Below, piece after piece: positions 1-6,684 of a DNA stretch of 13,851 bases. A program made the translations under genes and the position numbers. The notes beneath the pieces were generated by a model. It was not told the DNA's origin. It saw nothing but the letters and a program-made list of their open reading frames with translations, and did not search any database. This DNA is from JAIVHC01 sp049975505. Lineage in GTDB: Bacteria > Desulfobacterota > Desulfuromonadia > Desulfuromonadales > Desulfuromonadaceae. The stretch covers positions 1 to 13,851 of the forward strand of contig JBNGCY010000063.1 of NCBI GenBank assembly GCA_049975505.1, in the 5' to 3' direction. Numbering within the stretch: the first letter of the stretch is position 1; each line of letters begins with the position of its first letter.

Positions 1-1
1 T

Positions 2-109
2 GTTTCCAACATAGAAACAGCATACGGGGTGAAGGTCGATATAGAACATCACCCCCGCACCGGACAGTTGCGTTTTCTGCCACGCCCCTTAACCGGGCTT
101 ACACCCTGA
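2..109 (+). CDS. C-terminal fragment of an unidentified protein
   Basis: An open frame enters from the left edge in phase 2 and ends at TGA 107-109, giving about 35 residues (starting VSNIETAYGVKVDIEHHP, ending TGLTP). The alternating hydrophobic/charged pattern and codon choice look like real coding sequence. The stop falls 21 bases inside the opposing arsR gene, a normal tail-to-tail overlap. I do not recognise the family. The V-x-I ... G-x-L-x-F strand pattern faintly recalls a ParB-type C-terminal dimerisation segment, but 35 residues are too few to claim that. It could also be a chance open frame. Confidence 0.4.
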   Translation, partial: VSNIETAYGVKVDIEHHPRTGQLRFLPRPLTGLTP

Positions 110-397
110 CATGTCAAACAGACAGTTGACAATCTGCCGAGCCCGATCCGACACTACCTGATAGTAGACTTCCACCCCGTCACGTCTACCTTCAATAATG
201 CCTTTGTTTTTCAGCAGAGCCAGATGCTGGGAAACAGTTGCCTGCGGCAAGCCGAGGCATTCCCATATCTTTTTCACGTTGCAGCTTTGTGAAGTCAGTC
301 CGGCAATAATCTTGAGTCGAATAGGATGCCCCAGCACTTTTAGAATTTCCGCTTCGCGGGTATAGTCCTGATCTTTGTCAAAAGAGATAGGTTCCAT
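89..397 (-). CDS. ArsR/SmtB-family winged-helix transcriptional regulator
   Basis: This 102-residue protein has the usual size of an ArsR-family dimeric repressor that leaves its operator on binding a metal, metalloid or thiol-type signal. Visible features are the opening LKVLGHPIRLKII helix, the recognition helix QATVSQHLALLKNKGI (residues about 52-67) and the wing GRRDGVEVYYQV (about 70-81). Four cysteines occur at residues 39, 47, 92 and 99. The classic ELCVCDL metal site is absent, so the inducer is unknown; Cys-based sensing of a thiophilic metal(loid) or of sulfur/redox chemistry is possible. I chose ATG 397 because AAGGA lies 11 bases upstream. A TTG at 469 would extend the frame by 24 residues but sits against the predicted -10 box. 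The gene is divergent from the antiporter gene, so it may control itself, that gene or something outside the window. Confidence 0.87.
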   Translation of the reverse strand: MEPISFDKDQDYTREAEILKVLGHPIRLKIIAGLTSQSCNVKKIWECLGLPQATVSQHLALLKNKGIIEGRRDGVEVYYQVVSDRARQIVNCLFDMSGCKPG

Positions 398-469
398 CAG
401 ATATACGTTCCTTTTCAGCGCTTGCTGTAGTTGTTTAATCTTGTTTAATATCCCGCCACTGCTCTGCAA

Positions 470-497
470 ATATTACTATATACGAATAGATATTCAA
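470..497 (-). promoter_or_regulatory. Probable arsR promoter
   Basis: Reading leftwards on the minus strand, TTGAAT (492-497) and TAATAT (470-475) are separated by 16 bases, each matching sigma-70 consensus at four of six positions. Transcription would start near 463, leaving about 65 bases of leader before ATG 397. This argues against the alternative TTG start at 469. Sequence-only prediction. Confidence 0.4.
484..495. promoter_or_regulatory. Palindrome GAATA-N2-TATTC in arsR promoter (candidate operator)
   Basis: Perfect 5-base arms with a 2-base spacer lie between the -35 and -10 boxes of the predicted arsR promoter. AT-rich imperfect dyads at this position are typical autoregulatory sites of ArsR-family repressors, so self-repression is the natural reading. 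Binding by this particular protein is inference. Confidence 0.4.
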
Positions 498-529
498 AGG
501 CTTTTTACCTTAAGGTGACTTTTGCCTTT
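496..529. repeat. Nested inverted repeat AAAGGC...ACCTTAAGGT...GCCTTT
   Basis: A perfect 10-base palindrome ACCTTAAGGT (507-516) is enclosed by a second inverted pair, AAAGGC (496-501) and GCCTTT (524-529). The right arm runs into six T residues. It could be a second regulator site next to the arsR promoter or a weak terminator-like hairpin on the plus strand. The stem is interrupted by unpaired T-rich stretches, which weakens the terminator reading. Confidence 0.35.
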
Positions 530-555
530 TTTCAGATGTTGATCTGGCCGCTGAG

Positions 556-585
556 TTGACTTTTCAGGTGTGCCTGGCGTATGGT
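556..585 (+). promoter_or_regulatory. Possible promoter upstream of the structured leader and antiporter
   Basis: TTGACT (556-561, five of six matches to -35) is followed after 18 bases by TATGGT (580-585, four of six matches to -10). A transcript from here would include the folded element at 707-803 and then the antiporter gene, with a leader of roughly 270 bases. Such a long leader would suit a regulatory RNA. The rest of 586-706 shows no further structure I can support. Confidence 0.3.
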
Positions 586-706
586 TCAGCGCCGAAACAT
601 ATCATACATCTGGCGTCACATATTTCGTCTAGCATTATTTTGGTAGTACTTCTTATATTTCTGCAGGAAAAAATCTGTAACTATTCACCGTCATTACCGG
701 TGAGGG

Positions 707-803
707 CTTGTGGTACCCATGGAAAGGGCGTCTGTCGCCACGGACGGCGACAGTCGAACGGCCATGGACGGCGCAAAGTGTCCCTTGGAATGGGTGGCAC
801 AAG
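707..803 (+). ncRNA. Unclassified structured RNA element in the antiporter leader (riboswitch or CsrA-target candidate)
   Basis: The segment folds almost completely. CTTGTG (707-712) pairs with CACAAG (798-803). After one G-G mismatch and a G-U wobble, ACCCAT (715-720) pairs with ATGGGT (790-795). A small G/A-rich internal loop follows, then AAGGG (724-728) pairs with CCCTT (782-786). This helix closes a junction carrying two hairpins: an 8-base perfect stem (732-739 with 746-753, loop ACGGAC) and a shorter one (761-763 with 770-772, loop ATGGAC). The two hairpin tops are near copies, GCCAYGGACGGCG. Four GGA motifs occur, two in hexaloops, as in CsrA/RsmA binding sites. The element ends 61 bases before the antiporter start. 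I do not recognise it as yybP-ykoY, GEMM or guanidine-II. Strand and function are inferred from the downstream gene. Confidence 0.5.
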
Positions 804-864
804 GCATTACTGAAGTCTTACTGCTTACTGAACTGTTACAAAAATCTTTTGATGCGGGTTTTTT

Positions 865-1812
865 ATGACTCTGGCTATTCTTATGTTCTGTGCCGGACTG
901 TTGCTGCTCTACTTTGGAGCAGAATATCTGGTAAACGGCAGTTCCAGCCTCGCACTTTCATTTGGTGTCCGCCCTCTGGTTATCGGTATGACTGTGGTCT
1001 CTTTTGCTACAAGCATGCCTGAACTGTTGGTATCCCTTCTTGCTTTGGGTAAGGGGTCGTCCGACATAGCAGTGGGGAACATCCTGGGTTCGAATATCTC
1101 CAATATTGCATTGATTGTCGGGGTCTCCGCAATGGTGGTGCCTCTGAGTGTCAGGCGCAGTCTGCTGAAACGCGAATTGCCCTTCATGCTGCTGTCAACC
1201 ATGGTGCTGTGGACCCTGTGTCTGGATAAGGTATTAACACGATTTGATGCAGGTGTCCTTCTTGTGCTCCTGGTATTCTTTATCTACTACTGCCTCAAGA
1301 CCGCGCGTTTAAGCGGTTCAGATCTGCCGCTGCCTGAGGCATCAGTTGAGCGCCAGAAGGAGTCGCGTCGGCGCGACTGGATTTACATCCTTGCCGGAAT
1401 AGGCGGCCTTGGTTTCGGGGCCGACTGGATGGTGGGGGCGGCGGTGTTTATGGCACGCGGTATCGGTCTATCCGAACTCTTTATCGGTACCACCATTGTA
1501 GCCCTGGGCACGAGTCTTCCAGAACTTGCGGCCTCTCTTATGAGTGTGGCAAAGGGGGAGATGGATATCGGTATCGGCAACGTGGTGGGGAGCAACATTT
1601 TCAATATTCTGTTTGTTCTCGGGGTGACGCCCCTGTTTGCTCCTATTGTAGTGGAGCCTTCGGTGCTGCACTTTGAACTACCGGCAGTGATGCTGTTCAG
1701 TGTGCTGATGCTTCCTCTGTGTCTGCATGGCTATGTGCTGGGGAGAAAGAAGGGAACCTTTCTGGTTGCAGGCTATATAGTGTTTATTCTGGCATTGTTG
1801 TATTGGAAGTAG
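865..1812 (+). CDS. Inner-membrane Na+/Ca2+ antiporter, YrbG type (CaCA superfamily)
   Basis: This 315-residue hydrophobic protein has the internally duplicated architecture of CaCA exchangers, which export Ca2+ (or another cation) against Na+ or H+ across the inner membrane. The first alpha repeat holds ATSMPE (residues 48-53) and GNILGSN (71-77). The second holds GTSLPE (215-220) and GNVVGSN (238-244). The conserved Glu and Asn/Ser residues line the ion site in the family. About ten membrane segments are expected, with a charged cytoplasmic loop near 150-172 between halves. Length matches E. coli YrbG (about 325). ATG 865 follows six T residues and has no convincing Shine-Dalgarno sequence. 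A long folded leader precedes it, suggesting RNA-level control. Substrate specificity cannot be read from sequence, and E. coli YrbG has no firmly assigned physiological role. Confidence 0.93.
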   Translation: MTLAILMFCAGLLLLYFGAEYLVNGSSSLALSFGVRPLVIGMTVVSFATSMPELLVSLLALGKGSSDIAVGNILGSNISNIALIVGVSAMVVPLSVRRSLLKRELPFMLLSTMVLWTLCLDKVLTRFDAGVLLVLLVFFIYYCLKTARLSGSDLPLPEASVERQKESRRRDWIYILAGIGGLGFGADWMVGAAVFMARGIGLSELFIGTTIVALGTSLPELAASLMSVAKGEMDIGIGNVVGSNIFNILFVLGVTPLFAPIVVEPSVLHFELPAVMLFSVLMLPLCLHGYVLGRKKGTFLVAGYIVFILALLYWK

Positions 1813-1883
1813 GAATGCGATCTGTTTTACAGGGCAGTACAGATGCATAGCCGATTGGTTGCTGTTTGACGTGTTCAGGTAAA

Positions 1884-2001
1884 AAGTGGACAGTTGGTTA
1901 AGCTGATTTCCCCATTGACATCATTTTTTCAAATTCTCCGGGGCTTAATATCCCAGACATGGGTGAAGCCTTCTGCTATTGTAAAACACCTCTATGTGAT
2001 A
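1884..2001 (-). mobile_element. Decayed right end of an IS3-family insertion sequence
   Basis: On the minus strand this stretch encodes the last residues of an IS3-type transposase, then untranslated DNA ending near GTCCACTTTTT (about 1880-1890). An IS terminus of that kind would be expected there. No opposite end is present, and the sequence past about 2001 towards the receptor gene no longer resembles a transposase. The outer boundary is uncertain by some tens of bases. Confidence 0.6.
1921..1998 (-). pseudogene. IS3-family transposase (OrfB) C-terminal remnant
   Basis: Translated from 1998 down to 1921, the frame reads HIEVFYNSRRLHPCLGY, an in-frame TAA (1945-1947), then APENLKK and TGA. 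This matches the C-terminal signature of IS3-group OrfB integrase-type transposases, which typically end IEVFYNRxRxHSALGYxxPxEFE. Only about 26 codons survive. The N-terminal side is lost (TGA at 2017-2019, no similarity beyond about 2001), the catalytic DDE domain is absent, and a stop interrupts the tail. It cannot make active transposase. It marks an old insertion or rearrangement between the antiporter and receptor genes. Confidence 0.7.
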
Positions 2002-2048
2002 CATTCGCAAAAAGTATCAAATGTTAAATTCTGCCTCATGGGGTGGCT

Positions 2049-4460
2049 ATGCATCAGATATTAGTCTGGATATTAACCGCATGGTTAAGTGTATCTGGTT
2101 TGCCCTCTCTGTATGCGCAGGATGTTTCTCCTTCCACGCCGGATTCCGAACACAGTCTGCCAGATATTATAGTCCTCGAAAGTGCGGATACCGCATCTTC
2201 CGGCACTTCCGTCCTGGATCGTAACGCCATTGATATCATCCCCCACAGTGACGGTTCGGTTACTGATCTGATGCGGGTTCTTCCAGGGATTCAGTACAGC
2301 GAGACCGAGCGCTCATCTTTAACCGGGGGGGAAATACTTCCCGCAGAGATATCCATCACCGGGGGGCGCGTATACGAAAATAATTTTCTCATCGACGGCA
2401 TTGGCAACAACAGTATTCTCGATCCCATGGCGGATAATCCCATGAGTGTTACCAATGTACCTGGACATTCGCAGGAGATGTTTCTGGATACCTCCCTCAT
2501 CGATTCAGTGACGGTGCAGCGCAGCAATATTTCCGCTCGCTACAGTGGTTTTACCGGCGGGGTGGTGGAGATGGAGACACGCGATCCTTCTCGGGAATTC
2601 CAATTTAAAACAGCAGGCAGGACCACCCGTTCTGAGTGGACCAGTTTCCATATCTCAGCTGATGAAGAGAATGATTTCTACACCTCTGAAAAGGCGGACC
2701 AGCAGCCTGAATTTCGTAAATATGATCACAGCCTGAGTATGGACATCCCCATCACGCAACACCTGGGAATAATGCTGGCTTACTCTCACAACTATTCGCG
2801 AATCCCTCTGATGAATTTTGGCGTTGAGCAGCGCCAGTATCGCAGACAGGAGAACTTCTTTGCCAAGACACTGTATCAACCCACAGATAAAATCCGCCTG
2901 AGTTTTACCTTTTTATCCACCCCCTACGAAGCCCAGTATTTCAGGGATAATGTAAAGGAGAGTGATTTCACCCTCGAAGGGGGCGGGTGGGGCGTGCAGA
3001 GTAAACTTGAGGAGGAATTTACTATCGCTGATCTGGAGTTATCCCTCGGATACAGGGAAAGTGAGAATAAGCGGCGCGCTCCCGGAGAATATTTTAATTA
3101 CAAGGTTACGGAATCGGCATCCTGGGGGGATCGATTCAGTGCTAAAGGTGGTTATGGTGATCTGGATACGATGCAGGAAACCCTCACCCTCGCAGCCCAT
3201 ATGGAATTCAAGCCATTTTCCCGGGCAGGAATCCAACAAACCTGGAGTGGCGGAGTCAGTGTCGAGCGCTCCCTGGCCGATTACACCCACTCAGGCACCA
3301 CAAACAGCGGCTGGGAGAGCGCCACCAACGTTCAGTGCGGTTCCGATGATAAGTACTGCTTGGCGCAGGAGCAGTATGCCGACTCGCGTGTGGTTTATCC
3401 GCAGGATACGACAGCTGCGGAAATAACCTTCACTGATGCATATCTGGAGGATATTCTGCGCTGGAAGCGTATTTCACTTAGAGGGGGAATCCATCTAAGT
3501 TATAACGACTTTACTCGAAATAATGATTACGCCGGGCGCAGCACCATTGCTTACGATCTCTACGGTAATGGGACAACCATATTCAGTCTGGGCGCAAACC
3601 GCTACTACGGTAAAACCTATCTTACCCATGCTCTTGACGAACAAAAGGCCTTCAGTTCGCGCTGGAATCGTACCTTAAATGACGATGGAACCCTGAATCC
3701 CTGGGAGGAGTCTGAGCGCAGGGTTTTTTCTGCCACCAGGGTATCCGATCTGGAGACACCACGGAGCGATGAATGGAGTATCAGCCTCGAGCAGGGGATC
3801 CCCCATGGTCTGATAACCCTGAGCTACATCCGGCGCAATGGTGTAGATCAGCTTGCTAAACATGTTCTCGACATCGATGAATACGGATATATCTATTCGG
3901 AGTGGAACAATAATGGCGAAAGCCGACACGAGGAAGTAAATTTCAGTTGGGAACAACGCTGGGAAACCCAGTATCTTATGTTTAACCTCACCTGGCAGGA
4001 CAGCGAATCGAGTAATGAAAGCTATTCAGATGTAATGGATCTGGAAGATATGCAGGAGATGGTCTACTACAATGGCAATCTGACTCCTTTGGTTAATCTG
4101 CCCCGTTCAGACTACAACCGTGAATGGAGCGCCAATCTTGTCTATCACGTAAAACTGGGGTATGGATTCGCGTTTACCAATATTACTGAATATCGCAGTG
4201 GCTATGCAGCGATTCTGGACACAAAGGAGAACGTTACTTCAGAAAATGGTGAAAAGTTCGATCTCTATGCCGATCTCTCCCGCCCCAGTTCCACCACCTT
4301 CGACTGGAAGCTTACCTGGGAGTACGATCTTGCTTCTGCCGGCAATGTGATGCTCAGCGCCGAGGTTTACAACGTATTCAACCGCAAATTGTACACCGGC
4401 ATTGATGGAGAATATGAAATGGGGCGCCAGCTGTGGGTGGGGCTGGACTATACCTTTTAG
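2049..4460 (+). CDS. TonB-dependent outer-membrane receptor
   Basis: The 803-residue protein begins with a signal peptide (about residues 1-23, cleavage after SLYA). A TonB-box-like DIIVLES follows at 39-45, then a plug domain (about 53-180) with VTDLMRVLPGIQ, ISITGGRVYENNFLIDG and the closing GFTGGVVEMETRDP. The rest is aromatic-rich alternating beta strand, ending LWVGLDYTF with the terminal Phe usual for BamA-assembled barrels. Such receptors import siderophores, cobalamin, metals, sugars or peptides using TonB-ExbBD energy. No substrate motif is recognisable. The only two cysteines (430, 437) may form a disulfide in a surface loop. ATG 2049 was chosen over in-frame GTG 2043 because GGGG at 2040-2043 is better spaced for ribosome binding. 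An IS3 remnant lies about 50 bases upstream, and the gene converges on the propeller gene. Confidence 0.88.
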   Translation: MHQILVWILTAWLSVSGLPSLYAQDVSPSTPDSEHSLPDIIVLESADTASSGTSVLDRNAIDIIPHSDGSVTDLMRVLPGIQYSETERSSLTGGEILPAEISITGGRVYENNFLIDGIGNNSILDPMADNPMSVTNVPGHSQEMFLDTSLIDSVTVQRSNISARYSGFTGGVVEMETRDPSREFQFKTAGRTTRSEWTSFHISADEENDFYTSEKADQQPEFRKYDHSLSMDIPITQHLGIMLAYSHNYSRIPLMNFGVEQRQYRRQENFFAKTLYQPTDKIRLSFTFLSTPYEAQYFRDNVKESDFTLEGGGWGVQSKLEEEFTIADLELSLGYRESENKRRAPGEYFNYKVTESASWGDRFSAKGGYGDLDTMQETLTLAAHMEFKPFSRAGIQQTWSGGVSVERSLADYTHSGTTNSGWESATNVQCGSDDKYCLAQEQYADSRVVYPQDTTAAEITFTDAYLEDILRWKRISLRGGIHLSYNDFTRNNDYAGRSTIAYDLYGNGTTIFSLGANRYYGKTYLTHALDEQKAFSSRWNRTLNDDGTLNPWEESERRVFSATRVSDLETPRSDEWSISLEQGIPHGLITLSYIRRNGVDQLAKHVLDIDEYGYIYSEWNNNGESRHEEVNFSWEQRWETQYLMFNLTWQDSESSNESYSDVMDLEDMQEMVYYNGNLTPLVNLPRSDYNREWSANLVYHVKLGYGFAFTNITEYRSGYAAILDTKENVTSENGEKFDLYADLSRPSSTTFDWKLTWEYDLASAGNVMLSAEVYNVFNRKLYTGIDGEYEMGRQLWVGLDYTF

Positions 4461-4473
4461 TTCTTTTGCTGTT

Positions 4474-6684
4474 TTACTCGACCTGGTGGTGCCGGACAAA
4501 TTCCCACCCGGCGGCTGATGCTCCACTTGGTGTGCTTATTAGTCGGCCTATAAGTTGGCTGCGCTTGCCATCCGTATTCAGATACAGACTGTACTGTTCC
4601 TTCTCGTAGTCGGCAGCAGGTAGTGCGAATTCGAGTTTATCGTTTGAGAGCTGGCGCAGGTGCAGAAGTACCGGAAAAGGAATCCGGATAATTGCTCTTG
4701 GCCGCAAACCCAGGATTTCATCATCGCCAAGGTGGAAGTCTTCTATATTATCAACTTTCCCCAGCATCCGGATATGCATTGGATTTTCCACATCAAACAG
4801 GTAGGCTGAATTTATTGACTGAGCGCCGAGGATGTTGTTTTTTAATTCCACTTTTTTACAAAATCCGGATATTTCGAAAGAATCAACTATCAGTGGCTGA
4901 TGCGGTTTGCGGACATCAATGCTGAGAATGCCCCGATAACCACAGGCCGCAAACAGAAAGCCATCTCTGTAGACCAGGTCCAGACTTTTGCCCCCGGGTA
5001 TCAGATGGCGAGGAAAGCGAATGGTCTCAGTGGGGCCGAGTTTGTTGCCGGCATTGAGCGGCGCAATTTTGATCCCATCGCCGAGAGATGCAAGGTATGC
5101 GAATCCGTCCCCGAAAGTGATACTGCGAATGTCACCGGGTATGTCCTCATGGGGGAGATATCTGGGAAGATCAGGCTTGCTGATATCAAAAACCTTCAAA
5201 CCTTCAGTGGTCCCCAGGTATAGATTGTCCGCGTAACCGACAATTGCGTTTACCCGTATAGTGCTTTGTTCAGGTAGAGGAATGATTTTCAGATGTTCAA
5301 GAGTTCCTTCAGGGCGAATTTTCCCTATATGCAGGCCGAATCCTTTTATCGCAGCATAGATGTGAGATTTGTAAATATTGTGACCGTTAAAAAACTCAGC
5401 GGCAGGATAGGTAAGCTCATCAGTCTGCTTCAGTGCTCCATCCGGCATCCGCTGTAAGTAGTAGAGTTTCTCTGCATCGCGCACAAATATTCCGGCGGAA
5501 TTAACGCTCCAGTTAACATCCTCAAAGCGCGCGTTCAGGTGAGCCAGCAAATGGTTGCTTCTATTCAGGGATGTTGCATTCAGATCAACGATGTTTATCC
5601 CTTCTTCATTGGCAGCAATAAAAGCATAGTGCTCGAACACATCTGCCCCGAAAACACGACTGCAGGTGGTTGCCGTGCTGCTTAGCTCCATTGTTCCGTC
5701 TGGATACAGGGAGTAGACGGCGAATTCCCCGGTACGGCTGAACGTCATCAGATTCTGCTCATACAGTGCCAACCTGTCGCTGCGAAACGCTGTGGGGACA
5801 GAGGTTTTAAAGTGCGCCTCCCCCTCGGAATCCAGTTCCACTACTCCTATCCCGGCGTTGCCGTTGGCCAGAAATATCCGGTTATCCTTAAGCAGATAGT
5901 CACGTGGCTTGCCCTGAAATCGAATGCTTTTTATCCGCGTTGGCGAGGCGGGCGTTTTCCCGATATCAAAGATGTGCAGAAAACCACGTTTGGTGTATTG
6001 GTTAAAGACGAAGAGTTTGTCCTGATGTGTAAGAATGCGCAGACTTACTCCGGGCAGGTGAATCTGGCTGAGAATTGTGTTTGTCCCGGGGTCGAGGACG
6101 CTTATGCCGTGTTTGCCATTACTGAGGTAAATGAGATTATGCGCGCTTGCGATATCAGTACAGTGGTTGGGCGTATCGTAGTAGAGCAGGATTTTCGCAT
6201 CAGCAGGTGAGCTTATATCACAGATAGCAATGCCATCCTTACCGCAGGCGATATACGCGGTATTCCCTTCAATTTTCAGGTGCCAGAGAAATTTTTCGAT
6301 GTGAACAGTGCGAATAATCTTTGGCTGAACCGGGTTGCTTATGTCGAGAGCAATCAAGCCGATATTGCGACACAATGCCCATGCGACTGATCCTTTGACT
6401 TTAACATCGAGAACCCTTTCCCACATGAACCGTTTTGCTGCAACCCTGCTACAGCTCGGGTCGTGTTTAATTATTGTGGCGCTGATATCCTCGGTGAGCC
6501 CTTTGCCTGTTACTTCCAATGTGGATGCAGGATGGTTGATCCGCAGTTCTTCGATTTCAGGGCTTCTCTTTTTGAAGTTCAGCAGCAAAGTGATCAAGAT
6601 TGCAATAGCACATATGTACATAATGGCCCAAAATACCGCATTGCCCCTGTTATATTTCTGACGGTAAAATATAAAGTTGATCAT
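4474..6684 (-). CDS. Membrane-anchored LVIVD-repeat beta-propeller protein
   Basis: This 736-residue protein has one N-terminal membrane segment (about 17-37) after a short basic tail, then a large domain of about eleven repeats resembling LVIVD blades. Examples are GLIALDISNPVQP (109-121), GIAICDISSP (151-160), GINIVDL (362-368), GLKVFDISKPDLP (495-507), GILSIDVRKPHQP (585-597) and AYLFDVENP (627-635). Eleven or more blades suggest two propellers or one large one. The last 70 residues look like a small separate beta domain. LVIVD propellers are usually extracytoplasmic binding or scaffold modules without known catalysis, and no enzyme motif is visible. Basic residues flank both sides of the membrane segment, so topology is unsure; periplasmic is most likely. 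Its ATG overlaps the stop of the kinase gene (ATGA, 6681-6684), implying translational coupling. A role as partner or signal receptor for that kinase is inference. Confidence 0.8.
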   Translation of the reverse strand: MINFIFYRQKYNRGNAVFWAIMYICAIAILITLLLNFKKRSPEIEELRINHPASTLEVTGKGLTEDISATIIKHDPSCSRVAAKRFMWERVLDVKVKGSVAWALCRNIGLIALDISNPVQPKIIRTVHIEKFLWHLKIEGNTAYIACGKDGIAICDISSPADAKILLYYDTPNHCTDIASAHNLIYLSNGKHGISVLDPGTNTILSQIHLPGVSLRILTHQDKLFVFNQYTKRGFLHIFDIGKTPASPTRIKSIRFQGKPRDYLLKDNRIFLANGNAGIGVVELDSEGEAHFKTSVPTAFRSDRLALYEQNLMTFSRTGEFAVYSLYPDGTMELSSTATTCSRVFGADVFEHYAFIAANEEGINIVDLNATSLNRSNHLLAHLNARFEDVNWSVNSAGIFVRDAEKLYYLQRMPDGALKQTDELTYPAAEFFNGHNIYKSHIYAAIKGFGLHIGKIRPEGTLEHLKIIPLPEQSTIRVNAIVGYADNLYLGTTEGLKVFDISKPDLPRYLPHEDIPGDIRSITFGDGFAYLASLGDGIKIAPLNAGNKLGPTETIRFPRHLIPGGKSLDLVYRDGFLFAACGYRGILSIDVRKPHQPLIVDSFEISGFCKKVELKNNILGAQSINSAYLFDVENPMHIRMLGKVDNIEDFHLGDDEILGLRPRAIIRIPFPVLLHLRQLSNDKLEFALPAADYEKEQYSLYLNTDGKRSQLIGRLISTPSGASAAGWEFVRHHQVE

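Noticed and set aside
1..55. Two hairpins, TGTTTC/GAAACA (1-6, 14-19) and GGGGTGA/TCACCCC (26-32, 49-55), as an arsR terminator
   Set aside because: Neither is followed by a T-run in either direction, and both fall inside the probable coding frame of the entering gene.
707..803. Assignment of the folded RNA to yybP-ykoY, GEMM or guanidine-II (mini-ykkC) riboswitches
   Set aside because: The conserved loops I recall for these classes (GGGGAGTA for yybP-ykoY, the GEMM receptor sequence, ACGR tetraloops for guanidine-II) are not present; the loops here are hexaloops.
556..813. Open frame of 85 codons on the plus strand upstream of the antiporter
   Set aside because: It has no ribosome site and no protein-like composition, and it overlaps the paired arms of the folded RNA element, which explain the sequence better.
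1915..1920. Perfect TTGACA as a -35 box for the receptor gene
   Set aside because: No -10-like hexamer lies 15-19 bases downstream (1938-1943 is CCGGGG).
2325..2331. Run of seven G in the plug-domain coding region as a phase-variation tract
   Set aside because: Seven G residues are short for slippage control and the frame is intact through it; a second run of six nearby looks like ordinary Gly coding.
2962..3426. 154-codon alternative frame inside the receptor gene, and similar long antisense frames inside uup and acnB
   Set aside because: They sit entirely within well-supported genes, have low-complexity or Pro/Arg-rich translations and no recognisable domain.
4491..4512. GCCGG/CCGGC dyad as a shared terminator of the convergent genes
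   Set aside because: Only a 5-base stem with a long loop and no T-run, and it lies inside the coding end of the propeller gene.
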